Shown here: piece by piece, positions 29,755-38,015 of the stretch
How positions within the stretch are numbered: position 1 is the stretch's first letter
How the letters are laid out: the number at the start of each line of letters is the position of its first letter
Source of the DNA: Streptomyces yangpuensis
GTDB lineage: Bacteria > Actinomycetota > Actinomycetes > Streptomycetales > Streptomycetaceae
Direction: 5' to 3'
DNA: 64,000 nucleotides
Assembly (NCBI RefSeq): GCF_001005295.1
Contig: NZ_LBMK01000002.1
Span: 1,369,223-1,433,222, forward strand
The notes under the pieces: generated by a model
The model's database searches: none
Seen by the model: only the letters and a program-made list of their open reading frames with translations
What the model was told of the DNA's origin: nothing
Translations under genes and position numbers: made by a program

Positions 29755-30284
29755 GTCAAATCTCCTTTGGGGCAGTACATCGGCATCCGCAGCGGACGGA
29801 CGCCGTGTCGCCGCGATGATGCCCCGGCCGGAAATCAACCCGGAAATGTGAAATACGGGAACCACAACTGCAACCGAGATCGACGATAGCACGCCGTAGC
29901 GGGCCGTGTACGTGAAATCAATTCACCCTGGCCGCCGCACCAAAAACCCTCTACGCGTGGACCGCTAAATCCTCGCCCCGCCGCGACAGATATCGGCGGT
30001 GGGCGCAGGCGCAGGCGCCGTCGCGGCATCGGCGGAGGAGGGCGGCAGCGGTGTGGTGCGCGCCGCCGCGCTCCGTGCACCCCGTGCGCGTCGAGCCGAC
30101 CGATCAGGAGCAGAGCCCGCCAGAGCAGCACCGGCGGACTCCGGCTCCTCCGGAGCCGCGGCGCCCCGGTGGACGACCGAGCCGCGGCCACGCCGTGATC
30201 CAGGCCACCGCTTCGCCGGCGACGGCGGGCCGCGCCACGGAACGGCTCGAAAGAAGCAAGGACCCGTCGGCGCGCGGAGGGCCG
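29755..30284. other. Long intergenic stretch: cspA leader and promoter, then no recognised gene
   Basis: 29755-29890 is the AT-richer 5' untranslated leader of cspA. On the minus strand TTGATT near 29916 and TACGGC or TGCTAT after it could be promoter elements. From 29900 to 30284 several GC-rich frames are open on both strands, but none has a start with SD or a family-like protein sequence. The 29835-30542 minus frame is very Arg/Pro-rich and looks spurious. I see no gene here; a small RNA cannot be excluded. Confidence 0.6.
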
Positions 30285-30290
30285 TACGAT
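30285..30290 (+). promoter_or_regulatory. -10 element for a leaderless DUF6153 transcript
   Basis: TACGAT (TANNNT) is followed by exactly six bases and GTG at 30297, the spacing of leaderless actinobacterial promoters. Confidence 0.5.
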
Positions 30291-30296
30291 GATCCC

Positions 30297-30716
30297 GTGA
30301 TCGACCACACCTGCCGCCCGACGCACCGGCGCCCCTCGGCGCGCGGTGCGTCGCTGCTGGTGTTGGTCCTGGCGGTGCTGGCCGGGATTCTCGGCATGCA
30401 CGCCCTCGGTCCGGCCCCCGCCCGTGCCGCCGTGCCCGCGGGCGCCCACCACGCGACGGCCGGGCACCACGGCGCTCCCGCCGCCGGGCAGCCGGGCGAG
30501 GACTGCTCGCACCCCGCCGGCGGCTCGGGCCACTCCGAGCACGCGGACGCCACCTGCGCCGCCACCGGAATCGCCTCGTCGTACGCGCCCCCCGCACTCG
30601 CGGAGGCGCTCGGCGGCCTCCCGGCGGTGTCCCCGGCGGACGCCGCCGAACCGGTCGCCGCGGTCGGCGCCCGCGCTCCCCCCGATCTGGCCGAACTACA
30701 GCTGCTGCGGATCTAG
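30297..30716 (+). CDS. DUF6153 small membrane/secreted protein
   Basis: A 139-residue protein starting VIDHTCRPTHRRPS, with one hydrophobic segment SLLVLVLAVLAGILGMHALGP (about 18-38) and then a His- and Cys-containing extracytoplasmic region (HHATAGHH, GEDCSHP, ATCAATG) ending PPDLAELQLLRI, the recognisable DUF6153 tail. GTG 30297 fits a leaderless promoter. It sits 123 bases before a DUF305 lipoprotein, a pairing seen in streptomycetes. The His/Cys content suggests metal binding, possibly copper; this is inference. Confidence 0.75.
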   Translation: MIDHTCRPTHRRPSARGASLLVLVLAVLAGILGMHALGPAPARAAVPAGAHHATAGHHGAPAAGQPGEDCSHPAGGSGHSEHADATCAATGIASSYAPPALAEALGGLPAVSPADAAEPVAAVGARAPPDLAELQLLRI

Positions 30717-30839
30717 AGCCGCCCGCACGGCCCGTCCCACCCGGCACCCGCCGGGCGGCCGGCCGTGCTCCGGGCCCCCTCTCCATCCGTTCTTCCCGCA
30801 CGCCCGGAAACGGGCCGCGGATCAAGGAGCAGCATCATC

Positions 30840-31481
30840 ATGACCAGCACGCGTTCCCTCTTCCGTCGCGCCGCCGTCGTCGTCTCTGCGGGCGCGGCCG
30901 CCCTCGTGCTCGCCGCCTGCGGTGGCGGCGGCACCGCGAGCGAGCACGACGGCCACGCCGCCCCGTCCGCCCCGGCTTCCCCGTCCGCCCCGGCCTCGGC
31001 CCCGGCCGGCCAGGGGCAGCGCAACGCGGCGGACGCCGCCTTCGCCAAGGGGATGATCCCCCACCACCGCCAGGCCGTGGAGATGGCCGATCTGGCCCCC
31101 TCCCGCGCCCGGTCGGCGGAGGTGAAGAAGCTCGCCGAGGACATCAGGAAGGCACAGGACCCGGAGATCAGGACCATGTCCGGGTGGCTGGCCTCGTGGG
31201 GCGAGCAGGTGCCCGCCGAGGGCGCCATGGACCACTCCGCGCACGGCATGGCCGGGATGATGACCGCGGAGCAGATGGACAAGCTGAAGAACGCCTCGGG
31301 CGCGGCGTTCGACACCGCCTTCATGGAGCTGATGATCGAGCACCACGAAGGCGCGGTGGCGATGGCGAAGACGGAACAGGCGCAGGGCGCCTTCCCCGCC
31401 GCCAAGACCATGGCCGAGGCGATCATCACCTCCCAGACGGCGGAGATCGCCCAGATGAACAAGCTCCTCGGCAAGAGCTGA
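30840..31481 (+). CDS. DUF305 lipoprotein
   Basis: A 213-residue predicted lipoprotein: basic start TSTRSLFRRAA, hydrophobic core, lipobox LVLAAC with the acceptor cysteine near residue 27, then a Pro/Ala/Ser linker. The DUF305 (ferritin-like helical) body carries two His-rich signatures, GMIPHHRQAVEMA and ELMIEHHEGAVAMA, with Met-rich stretches (HGMAGMMTAEQM) suitable for soft-metal binding. AAGGAG lies 9 bases before the ATG. It follows the DUF6153 gene and ends at a perfect terminator. Role probably in periplasmic metal (copper) handling; unproved. Confidence 0.88.
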   Translation: MTSTRSLFRRAAVVVSAGAAALVLAACGGGGTASEHDGHAAPSAPASPSAPASAPAGQGQRNAADAAFAKGMIPHHRQAVEMADLAPSRARSAEVKKLAEDIRKAQDPEIRTMSGWLASWGEQVPAEGAMDHSAHGMAGMMTAEQMDKLKNASGAAFDTAFMELMIEHHEGAVAMAKTEQAQGAFPAAKTMAEAIITSQTAEIAQMNKLLGKS

Positions 31482-31493
31482 CCCTCCGCGGCC

Positions 31494-31531
31494 GACCGGG
31501 CCGGGGCGCGCACGAGCGCCCCGGCCCGGTC
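31494..31531 (+). terminator. Perfect 16-bp hairpin after DUF305
   Basis: GACCGGGCCGGGGCGC (31494-31509) pairs fully with GCGCCCCGGCCCGGTC (31516-31531); loop GCACGA. It starts 12 bases after the stop. Confidence 0.88.
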
Positions 31532-31589
31532 CTGGCCCGTACCGCGTGTTCCTTCCGCAACCGTTCATTCCGATGGGGGTACGGCACAC

Positions 31590-32603
31590 ATGCAATCGAA
31601 ACCGGACAGGATCCTGGTCGTCGGCGGGTACGGCGCCGTCGGCGCGACGGTGGTTTCCGCACTCGGCGGATGGTTCCCCGGACGGGTCGTCGTCGCCGGA
31701 CGCGACGAGGCCCGGGCACGCAGGCTCGGCGGGGTGCGCGCCGACGTGGCCGATCCGGACGCCTTCCGGCGCACGCTTGCGGAACTGGGCGACATCGCGG
31801 CCGTCGTGCTGTGTGTGGAACCGCCCGACACCCGCGTCGCACGCGTCTGTCTGGAACGCGGCGTGCACCTCGTCGACATCGGTGCCACCAGACGGCTGCT
31901 CGACGGGGTGGCGGACCTGCACGACCTGGCGGCCGGCTCCGGGGCCACGGCCGTCCTCAGCGTGGGCGTCGCCCCGGGCCTGACCAACCTCCTCGCCCGC
32001 CGGGCACACGAGGCCGTGGGCGGCGCCGAGCACATCGACCTCACGGTGCTGCTGGGCGCCGGCGAGCGGCACGGCGCCGACGCCGTGCGCTGGACGGTCG
32101 AGGGCCTGGCCGAAGAGCCGCCCGGGGCTCCGCTGCGGACCACCCTGCCCGGCCACGGCCTGCGCACCGCGCACCCGTTCCCCTTCTCCGACCAGCACAC
32201 GCTGCCCGTCACGCTCGGCGTGGAGCGGGTGACCACCCGGCTGTGCCTGGACTCCAAGCCGCTGACCGCCGCCCTGTTCGGGCTGCGGGCGGCCGCCCGC
32301 CGGCCCGCCGTGCGGCGGACCCTGACGGCCGCCTTCAGCCGCGTCCACCTCGGCGGCGACGGCTTCGCGGTCCGGGCCGACGCCCGACGCGGCGACCTCC
32401 ACGCCGCTTGCGCCGTCACCGGACGGGAGCAGAGCCGGGTCACCGCGCTGGTCGCCTCGTACGTCACCCGGGAACTGCTCACCGGCTCCGTGCCGCCGGG
32501 GGTCCACCACATCGAGCAACTGCCTTCCCTGGCCGGCCTCCCGGAGACCCTCGCCGCCCACGGACTCTCCGTCTGGCAGCGCGCGGACACGCCCCGCTCC
32601 TGA
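31590..32603 (+). CDS. Saccharopine dehydrogenase-like NAD(P)-binding protein
   Basis: A 337-residue oxidoreductase with an N-terminal Rossmann domain: RILVVGGYGAVGATVVSALG (residues 7-26, GxGxxG-type), VVVAGRD and LCVEPPDTRVARVCLERGVH, matching the Sacchrp_dh_NADP family, then VDIGAT and SVGVAPGLTNLLA. The C-terminal half is the substrate-binding fold. Homologues reduce or oxidise secondary amines or trans-acylated products; the exact substrate is not inferable. GGGGG precedes the ATG. It stands alone between two perfect terminators. Confidence 0.85.
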   Translation: MQSKPDRILVVGGYGAVGATVVSALGGWFPGRVVVAGRDEARARRLGGVRADVADPDAFRRTLAELGDIAAVVLCVEPPDTRVARVCLERGVHLVDIGATRRLLDGVADLHDLAAGSGATAVLSVGVAPGLTNLLARRAHEAVGGAEHIDLTVLLGAGERHGADAVRWTVEGLAEEPPGAPLRTTLPGHGLRTAHPFPFSDQHTLPVTLGVERVTTRLCLDSKPLTAALFGLRAAARRPAVRRTLTAAFSRVHLGGDGFAVRADARRGDLHAACAVTGREQSRVTALVASYVTRELLTGSVPPGVHHIEQLPSLAGLPETLAAHGLSVWQRADTPRS

Positions 32604-32609
32604 CCGTCG

Positions 32610-32647
32610 GCCCGCCTCCGGCTCCGCGCGCGGAGCCGGAGGCGGGC
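32610..32647 (+). terminator. Perfect 19-bp dyad after the saccharopine dehydrogenase-like gene
   Basis: GCCCGCCTCCGGCTCCGCG (32610-32628) is followed at once by its exact complement (32629-32647). The central four bases would form the loop. Confidence 0.9.
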
Positions 32648-32734
32648 TGTCGCCCGGCGCATCGGCTCCCCTACAGTGCGTGATGCCGACACCGGTCCGT
32701 GACGACGCAACAGCCGCCGAACAGGAGCAGACCC

Positions 32735-34057
32735 GTGGCCACCCACGCCCGCCCCGGCCCCCTCCCGATCCCGCCCCGGTCGGCCCGGCCCGTCCCCGAG
32801 CTGGACCCCGCCCTCGTACGGGACTGGCAGGCCGGGGAGGGCGAGCTCATCGACCTGTTCGCCCAGGCACACGCGCGGCTCGGCGGCGTCGCCGCCCTCC
32901 GGCTCGGCTCGCACCCCACCGTCCTGGTCACCGCCCCCGAAGCCGTCCAGCACGTCCTCGCACGACGGCCCGACCTGTACGTCAAGCGCTCGCACCGCGC
33001 CCGGCTGCTGATCGGCGACGGGGTCCTGGCCGCGACCGGCGCTGCCTGGCAACGCCAACGGCGGCTGCTCCAGCCCCAGTTCACGGGGCACGGCATGCGC
33101 CGCTGGGAACGGCGGATCACCGAGGCCGCCCGGACCACCGCGGCGCGCTGGGCCGCGTACGCCCGCGACGGACAGGTCCTCGACGTCGGCGAGGAGATGC
33201 GCCGCTTCGCCCTGGACGTCATCTGGCGGTCCCTGACCGGGCATCCCCTGGACCCCGGCACGGAGGAGGAACTGGCCGCCGTGCCGGCCGTGGTGGCCGC
33301 GCTGCCCGGCCTGCCTGCCGACGGCGTCGCCGCGCGGGGGGCCGTCGCCGGTGAACTGGCCCGGATCGACGCCCTGTCGGGCCGCGCCATCGCCGCCGCC
33401 CGCTCCGCCGGGGCGGGACCTGACGGCCCCGGTCTGCTGCACGTCCTGCTGGAGGCGGCCGAAACCACCCCCGAGTACACCGACCGGCTGATCCGCGACG
33501 AGCTCGTGACCCTGCTGGTCGCCGGGCACGAGACCACCGCGGTCACACTGACCTGGCTCCACCTCCTGCTCGACCGTCACCCGCACGCGCGGGAACGGGC
33601 CCTCGCCGCCGGCCCGGACGGCTCCCCCGAACGGCGCGCGGCGGTGCAGGCCCTCGTCCACGAAACCCTGCGCTTCTACCCGTCCGCCTGGATCCTGCCC
33701 CGCCACGCCGCCGCCGACGACGTCCTCACCGGCTACGCGATCGAGGCCGGCACCGACGTCCTGGTCTGCCCCTACCTCACCCACCGGGACCCGGGGACCT
33801 GGGAGGACCCCGCCCACTTCGACCCGGACCGCTTCCTGACCCCGGGACGGCGGCCCACCCGACCGGGCAGCTACGCCCCCTTCGGCCTGGGCCCCCGTGC
33901 CTGCCTGGGCCTGCAGTTCGCCCTCCGGGAGTCGACCGCCCTCCTCGAACTCCTGCTGCCCGCCTTCGTCCCGCACTTCCACAGCGTCCCGGCCGGGGCC
34001 GCCTACGGCATCACGGTCCGCCCGGACGGCCCGACCCCCGCGGCGCTGGCGCGGTGA
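32735..34057 (+). CDS. Cytochrome P450
   Basis: A 440-residue P450 monooxygenase. I-helix AGHETTA (about 270), K-helix ETLRFYP (ExxR), and the haem-binding loop FGLGPRACLG with ligand Cys390 are all intact. The start is GTG 32735: AGGAG sits 7 bases upstream, while the frame opens 12 codons earlier at 32699 without SD. A plausible -10, TACAGT, is at 32672. It has no fused reductase and no adjacent ferredoxin, so electrons must come from elsewhere. It is isolated by a perfect terminator upstream, so the neighbours do not reveal a substrate. The family pattern resembles CYP102/CYP110-like fatty-acid or terpenoid oxidases, but this is not certain. Confidence 0.95.
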   Translation: MATHARPGPLPIPPRSARPVPELDPALVRDWQAGEGELIDLFAQAHARLGGVAALRLGSHPTVLVTAPEAVQHVLARRPDLYVKRSHRARLLIGDGVLAATGAAWQRQRRLLQPQFTGHGMRRWERRITEAARTTAARWAAYARDGQVLDVGEEMRRFALDVIWRSLTGHPLDPGTEEELAAVPAVVAALPGLPADGVAARGAVAGELARIDALSGRAIAAARSAGAGPDGPGLLHVLLEAAETTPEYTDRLIRDELVTLLVAGHETTAVTLTWLHLLLDRHPHARERALAAGPDGSPERRAAVQALVHETLRFYPSAWILPRHAAADDVLTGYAIEAGTDVLVCPYLTHRDPGTWEDPAHFDPDRFLTPGRRPTRPGSYAPFGLGPRACLGLQFALRESTALLELLLPAFVPHFHSVPAGAAYGITVRPDGPTPAALAR

Positions 34058-34117
34058 TGCCGCGCCGGGCCTCGACCCTCGCCGATCAGGCGGTCAGGGG
34101 GGGCAGAGGGTCTGCGG

Positions 34118-35320
34118 TCAGCAGACCGGCACGCCCGGCACCTGGTTCTCCGGCACGCTGAGATAGATGTTGGTCATGTAGCCGCCGTACTGCGGCAGGT
34201 GGGCCCACCAGTCGTTGACGTAGGGCGGTTGGCTGACCTGCTGCCCGCGCTTCTGGCAGCCGACCAGGACCTCGACCCCGGCGGGCAGCGTGGTGATCGC
34301 GCCGGACGTGGTCGTCGCCTGGGTGCGGACCCGGACCCCGCTGCCCCAGGTGCCGACCCACGTGCCGGCGGGGCGGGTGGCGCCGGGGACGTTCAGCGAA
34401 CGGGTCAGCCGCCCGATGTCCGTGTAGGCCTTGCCGTAGGACGTTCCGCCGGGGTGCAGGGTGAAGACCGCCACGACGGACCGGTCGCCCTCGCCCACCA
34501 GACCCGTCGTGTGCAGTGCCGGACGGGAGAGGTCCACGGCATCGGCGCCCGCCGGCGTCCGGGCATCCGCCACCACCTGTTCCCCGGCGGCCCCGGCGGC
34601 CCCGGCGGCTCCGGTGTCCTTCGCGGCCGCAGTGTTCGCTGCTGTGCAGCCGCCCGAACTGAAGCCCGACCAGCCCTGCTTGACGGCCCAGGGGCGGTTG
34701 AAGGATCCGGCGATGCCGAAGTGCTGGTCGTATCCGTCGGTGGCGCAGCGCGTGGACTGCCGCAGGCCGCCGAGGAGGTAGTCGCGTGTCGCCGCCGGGG
34801 CGGAGTCCAGCAGATGGCGGTAGATCTTCACGGTGTCACGGGCCGAGAGAGCCGTGTAGCCCCAGTAGCCGGGGTGCGTGGACGGCGGCCGGGCGGTGTC
34901 CGTCAGGCCGAGCCGGGTGACCATCCGGTCGACGATCGCCCCCGAGCCGTTGTTCGACCAGAAGGTGCTCGCGGCCGCGTCGTCGCTGCCGCGCAGCATG
35001 GTGTCGATCCGGGCCCGGTCGGCGGCCGACAGGGCATCGGGGCTGCGGTTCCAGAGCACGTCCAGGGCGATCAGCAGCTTCACCACCGACGCGGACCTGA
35101 ACTGCGTGGAGGCGTTCAGCTGTTCGGTGAAGGTGCCGGTACGGCGGTCGAAGACCGCGACACCGGCCGTCACCCCGGCGGGCACTTCGGCTTGAACCGC
35201 CGCCGGACGAGCCGCGGCGGAGGCGACGGGCTGGGCGTTCGCGGTGGTGCACAGGAGCGCGGCGAGGGCGGCGGTCAGCACACCCGCCCGCACCCCGCTC
35301 CGTGCGCTGCTCAAAGTCAT
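34118..35320 (-). CDS. Secreted serine beta-lactamase-fold hydrolase with C-terminal SH3-like tail
   Basis: A 400-residue secreted enzyme. The signal peptide (1-35, ending TANAQP) is followed by a class A beta-lactamase-like domain: S-V-V-K at residues 78-81 is the S-x-x-K nucleophile motif, and SNNGSGAIVDRM contains SNN in place of SDN. An Ala/Thr-rich region leads into the C-terminal SH3-like domain (about 320-400): TWGSGVRVRTQA, VGCQKRGQQV, YVNDWWAHLPQYGGYMTNIY, ending VPGVPVC with cysteine as the last residue. The same tail occurs in the M23 and NlpC proteins upstream. ATG 35320 has GAGG 9 bases before it; the frame extends to 35404 with no SD. A strong terminator separates it from the rest of the island. 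Confidence 0.88.
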   Translation of the reverse strand: MTLSSARSGVRAGVLTAALAALLCTTANAQPVASAAARPAAVQAEVPAGVTAGVAVFDRRTGTFTEQLNASTQFRSASVVKLLIALDVLWNRSPDALSAADRARIDTMLRGSDDAAASTFWSNNGSGAIVDRMVTRLGLTDTARPPSTHPGYWGYTALSARDTVKIYRHLLDSAPAATRDYLLGGLRQSTRCATDGYDQHFGIAGSFNRPWAVKQGWSGFSSGGCTAANTAAAKDTGAAGAAGAAGEQVVADARTPAGADAVDLSRPALHTTGLVGEGDRSVVAVFTLHPGGTSYGKAYTDIGRLTRSLNVPGATRPAGTWVGTWGSGVRVRTQATTTSGAITTLPAGVEVLVGCQKRGQQVSQPPYVNDWWAHLPQYGGYMTNIYLSVPENQVPGVPVC

Positions 35321-35368
35321 CGTGGTCGTCCTCGGGATCGGTGGAAAGGGGAGGTGGCGGTGGGGCGC

Positions 35369-35409
35369 CGGATGCCCCCGGGACCGGCGTGGTCCCGGGG
35401 GCATCCGGT
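35369..35409 (-). terminator. Perfect 18-bp hairpin ending the cell-wall hydrolase array
   Basis: Positions 35369-35386 pair without mismatch with 35392-35409 (core GGATGCCCCCGGGACC); loop GGCGT. It stands between the broken SH3 gene and the serine hydrolase, reading minus. Confidence 0.88.
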
Positions 35410-35425
35410 CGGTGCGGGCCGTCGT

Positions 35426-35554
35426 TCAGCAGGTCGGCAGCCCCGAGTCCGGCTCGTCGTTGCCGCCTCCGACGAGGAAGATCTCGCTCATGTACGCGGA
35501 CCGGGCCATGCCCACTGCCGGAGTCTTGGCCCACCAGGTGTGCCAGGGGTCGCC
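35426..35554 (-). pseudogene. C-terminal fragment of a fourth SH3-tail cell-wall hydrolase
   Basis: On the minus strand, from just after a TAA at 35555-35557 to a TGA at 35426, one frame reads GDPWHTWWAKTPAVG, then ARSAYMSEIFLVGG and ends SGLPTC-stop. It matches the end of the shared SH3-like module (ND-W-x-x-P...Y-x-S/T-N/E-I-Y/F, last residue Cys) but has no start, SD or upstream domain. It is a decayed or truncated paralogue lying exactly between the M23 gene and the terminator. Confidence 0.7.
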
Positions 35555-35627
35555 TTACGTCGCACGACCGCCCTTGACCTGGCGCTCCACCCTGAGCACG
35601 CCAACGGAGGGCGACGTGGAGCGACGG

Positions 35628-36401
35628 TCAGCATGTACCGACGCCCGGCAGCCAGGCGGCGGGGTGGTCGATGTAGATGTTGGAGACGTAACCGCCGAGC
35701 GCCGGGATGTAGGACCAGGCGTCGTTGGTGTACCCCTCGGCGGTGACGGAGTCGCCGCGCTTCTGGCACTGCACGTACACCGGCGTCGGGCCGGTCAGCG
35801 TGCGCACGACCGCCGCGCCGAGCCGGGCGTCGGCGCGCACCCGGACCGACGTGCCCCAGGTGGTGAAGTTCGTGCCGGGCGTTCCGCTGCCCGGCGTGCA
35901 CGGCAGGCTCACACCGCGCTCGGCCAGATAGGCGACGGGGTCCATGCCCCGGGTGCTGGCCGTGGAGGAGTGCGCCTCGAAGTGCAGGTGCGGACCGGTG
36001 GACTGGCCCTCGGAGCCCATGCGCGCGATCAGCTGACCGCTGCTCACCCGCTGGTTCACGGAGACGAGACGCTCGTACATGTGGCCGTACTCGGTGACGG
36101 TGCCGTCGTCGTGCCTGATGCGGATCCACTGTCCGTAGCCGCTGGCGGTGCCGGAGACGATGACGGTGCCGGGCCCGGTGGAGTGGATCGGCGTACCGCG
36201 GTTGTTGGCGATGTCGACGCCGTCGTGGCCGGAGTGCCACCCCTGCGTCACCGTGCCGGCCGTCGGGCAGGAACCGGCGTAGCCGGCGGCCTTGGCGGGC
36301 GGGGACGCGGCGGCCTGGCCGGCGGCGAGCGGAACCAGTCCGGCCGCGGTGACCGTGGCGACGAGCAGGCCGATGGACTTGGTGCGCTTGAGTGTGCGCA
36401 T
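35628..36401 (-). CDS. Secreted M23 (LytM) endopeptidase with C-terminal SH3-like tail
   Basis: A 257-residue secreted metallopeptidase that cleaves peptide cross-bridges in peptidoglycan. Signal peptide: MRTLKRTKSIGLLVATVTAAG to about 32 (AAAS). The M23 domain has zinc ligands in GWHSGHDGVDIA (HxxxD pattern) and PHLHFEAHSS (HxH). The SH3-like tail TWGTSVRVRADAR, VQCQKRGDSVTAEGYTNDAW, YVSNIYIDHPAAWLPGVGTC ends in Cys. GAGGAG precedes the ATG by 9 bases. It is 68 bases downstream of the NlpC gene and shares its tail almost word for word, so the tails probably bind the same wall component. Confidence 0.93.
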   Translation of the reverse strand: MRTLKRTKSIGLLVATVTAAGLVPLAAGQAAASPPAKAAGYAGSCPTAGTVTQGWHSGHDGVDIANNRGTPIHSTGPGTVIVSGTASGYGQWIRIRHDDGTVTEYGHMYERLVSVNQRVSSGQLIARMGSEGQSTGPHLHFEAHSSTASTRGMDPVAYLAERGVSLPCTPGSGTPGTNFTTWGTSVRVRADARLGAAVVRTLTGPTPVYVQCQKRGDSVTAEGYTNDAWSYIPALGGYVSNIYIDHPAAWLPGVGTC

Positions 36402-36469
36402 GGCGGAGTCTCCTCTGTGAGCGATGTGAAAGGCGTGAAGGGTGTGAACGGTGCGGGGGACGCGGTGGG

Positions 36470-37345
36470 TCAGCAGTTGGGAACCCCGGGCAGCCAGGCC
36501 GCCGCGTCGTCGATGTAGATGTTCGAGATCCACGCCTTGTACTTGGGCAGGTACGACCAGGCGTCGTTGGTGTAGCCCTCGGCGGTGACCCGCTCCCCGT
36601 GCACCTGGCAGAGCACGTCCACGGCCGTGGGGCCGGGCAGCCGGCCCACGGGAGGCCGCTGGGTGCCGGGGTCGGGACGCAGGCCCACCTGGGTGCCCCA
36701 GGTCATGAACCGCTTGGTGTTCGTGGGCGGCTGCTCGCTGCCGGCGATGCGCAGGGCGCCCGCGTACTGGGAGTTCAGCCGTACGTCGCTGACCATCACG
36801 AGCGTCCCGGACTCCCGGGCCTCGACCATCCTGCCGTTGCCGAGATAGACGGCGATGTGGTGGACGCTGCCGAGGTTGGCCGGGTCCGACCCCCACAGCA
36901 GCAGATCGCCCGGCTGCAGCGGGGCGGTCCCCTGGGAGGGCGTGAACCGGGCGGTGGCGCCGCTCCACCGGGCCTGGTTCCACGTCCCCTCGGGCAGGGC
37001 GATGCCCGCTCCCTGCCAGGCCGCGTACTGCACCAGGTGCGAGCAGTCGAAGCCCTTCACCCGGCTGTCGTGGGCGCCGGGGCCGCCACCGGGATAGTCC
37101 TGACCGTACGTCGGCCCGTGGATGGAACCGCCGCCCCATGAGTACGGCACCCCGATCTGTGAGCACGCGGCGTTGACGATCGCCTGCGCCTGGGCCGGCG
37201 CGTTCGCCAGGGGACGGCAGTCGGCGGCGGCCACGGCCGCCGAGGAGACCGGCGCCGAGGCGGCCATCGCCGTCCCGGTACAGGTCAATGCGGTGGCGAG
37301 CAGCAGCCCTCCCGCCGTCGCGAGTGTGCGGTTGGCGCGGTGCAT
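36470..37345 (-). CDS. Secreted NlpC/P60 endopeptidase with C-terminal SH3-like tail
   Basis: A 291-residue secreted cysteine peptidase. Signal peptide with TAGGLLLATALTCTGTAMA. The NlpC/P60 core holds GVPYSWGGGSIHGP, the nucleophile in GFDCSHLVQYA, the catalytic His in SVHHIAVYLG and the downstream LPEGTWNQ region. The tail reads TWGTQVGLRPDPG, VLCQVHGERVTAEGYTND, WISNIYIDDAAAWLPGVPNC, again ending in Cys. These enzymes cut gamma-D-Glu-diaminopimelate or similar stem-peptide bonds. It follows the sigma gene by 81 bases. With the VanX-like dipeptidase it would attack several bonds of the same stem peptide. Confidence 0.93.
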   Translation of the reverse strand: MHRANRTLATAGGLLLATALTCTGTAMAASAPVSSAAVAAADCRPLANAPAQAQAIVNAACSQIGVPYSWGGGSIHGPTYGQDYPGGGPGAHDSRVKGFDCSHLVQYAAWQGAGIALPEGTWNQARWSGATARFTPSQGTAPLQPGDLLLWGSDPANLGSVHHIAVYLGNGRMVEARESGTLVMVSDVRLNSQYAGALRIAGSEQPPTNTKRFMTWGTQVGLRPDPGTQRPPVGRLPGPTAVDVLCQVHGERVTAEGYTNDAWSYLPKYKAWISNIYIDDAAAWLPGVPNC

Positions 37346-37426
37346 GGTTCCCCCTCGGGTGGTCGGTGCGATGTGCGCAGGTGCTGTACGGGTCTTCGGT
37401 GGCCGGTGGCCGGTGGCCGGCCGCTC

Positions 37427-37990
37427 CTATGCGGCGAGCGCGGCGCGGATCTTGGCGAGGCCGCGCATACGGTTGCGCTGCACGGTGCCGCGGTGCGCGC
37501 CGAGCCGTTCCCCCGCCATGTCGTGGGTCAGGCCCTCGATGTCGACCAGGATCACGGCCGCCGCCTCCTTGGGGGACAGCCCGCGCAGCAGCGCGGCCGT
37601 CACCGCCTCGGCCTCCCTCCCGGCGAAGCCGCCGTCCCAGCCGTGTTCCGGCAGCCGGTCGGTGCACCGCTCCTGGCGCGAGGGGTGCCGCCACAGGTCG
37701 CGCAGCAGGTTCAGCGCCGCCGCGCAGGTGTAGGCGTACGGCTGCTGCTGGCGCGTCAGGGTCTGGGCACGTGCCCGGCGGGAGAGTCTCAGGTACGTCT
37801 CCTGCAGCAGGTCGTCGGCGTCGTGCGGATTGCCGGTCAGGGCCAGCAGCCGGCGCCGCAGCCTCGGCATCACGGCGGTGAACGCCTCGTCGAACTCGGC
37901 GGCGGTCATGTGGTCGGTGAATGCCGTCGTGCCCGTGCCCGTGCCCGTGCTCGTGCTCGTGCTCGGCGTCGTGATGCAGGTGTTCTCCAC
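37427..37990 (-). CDS. Sigma-70 family (ECF/SigE-like) RNA polymerase sigma factor
   Basis: A 187-residue alternative sigma factor. Region 2 spans about 30-95 (EFDEAFTAVMPRLRRRLLAL, DDLLQETYLRLSRRA); region 4 spans about 125-180 (RGLSPKEAAAVILVDIEGLTHDMAGERLG, HRGTVQRNRMRGLAKIR), the helix-turn-helix recognising the -35. GTG 37990 has GGGGGA just upstream; the first 25 residues are an STSTGTGT repeat from a hexanucleotide tract, and ATG 37909 is a shorter alternative without SD. No anti-sigma gene is visible. It lies 25 bases after the VanX-like gene and before the NlpC gene, so it may direct transcription of this island (inference). Confidence 0.88.
   Translation of the reverse strand: MENTCITTPSTSTSTGTGTGTTAFTDHMTAAEFDEAFTAVMPRLRRRLLALTGNPHDADDLLQETYLRLSRRARAQTLTRQQQPYAYTCAAALNLLRDLWRHPSRQERCTDRLPEHGWDGGFAGREAEAVTAALLRGLSPKEAAAVILVDIEGLTHDMAGERLGAHRGTVQRNRMRGLAKIRAALAA
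37929..37964 (-). repeat. Hexanucleotide tract in the sigma gene
   Basis: Six tandem 6-mers on the plus strand: GTGCCC three times, then GTGCTC three times. They encode the Ser-Thr/Gly-Thr run at the sigma N-terminus. Confidence 0.9.
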
Positions 37991-38015
37991 GGTGTTCCCC
38001 CGGGGTCCGGCTGTC

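Noticed and set aside
29835..30542. Minus-strand 235-codon frame in the cspA-DUF6153 spacer.
   Set aside because: It is very rich in Arg, Pro and Gly, with no start signal and no family resemblance. It overlaps the DUF6153 gene, which has a recognisable product.
32680..33354. An overlapping 224-codon plus frame starting near the P450 promoter (ATG 32683).
   Set aside because: It is out of frame with the P450, Arg/Pro-rich, and lacks an SD. The P450 has all its haem and ExxR motifs in the other frame.
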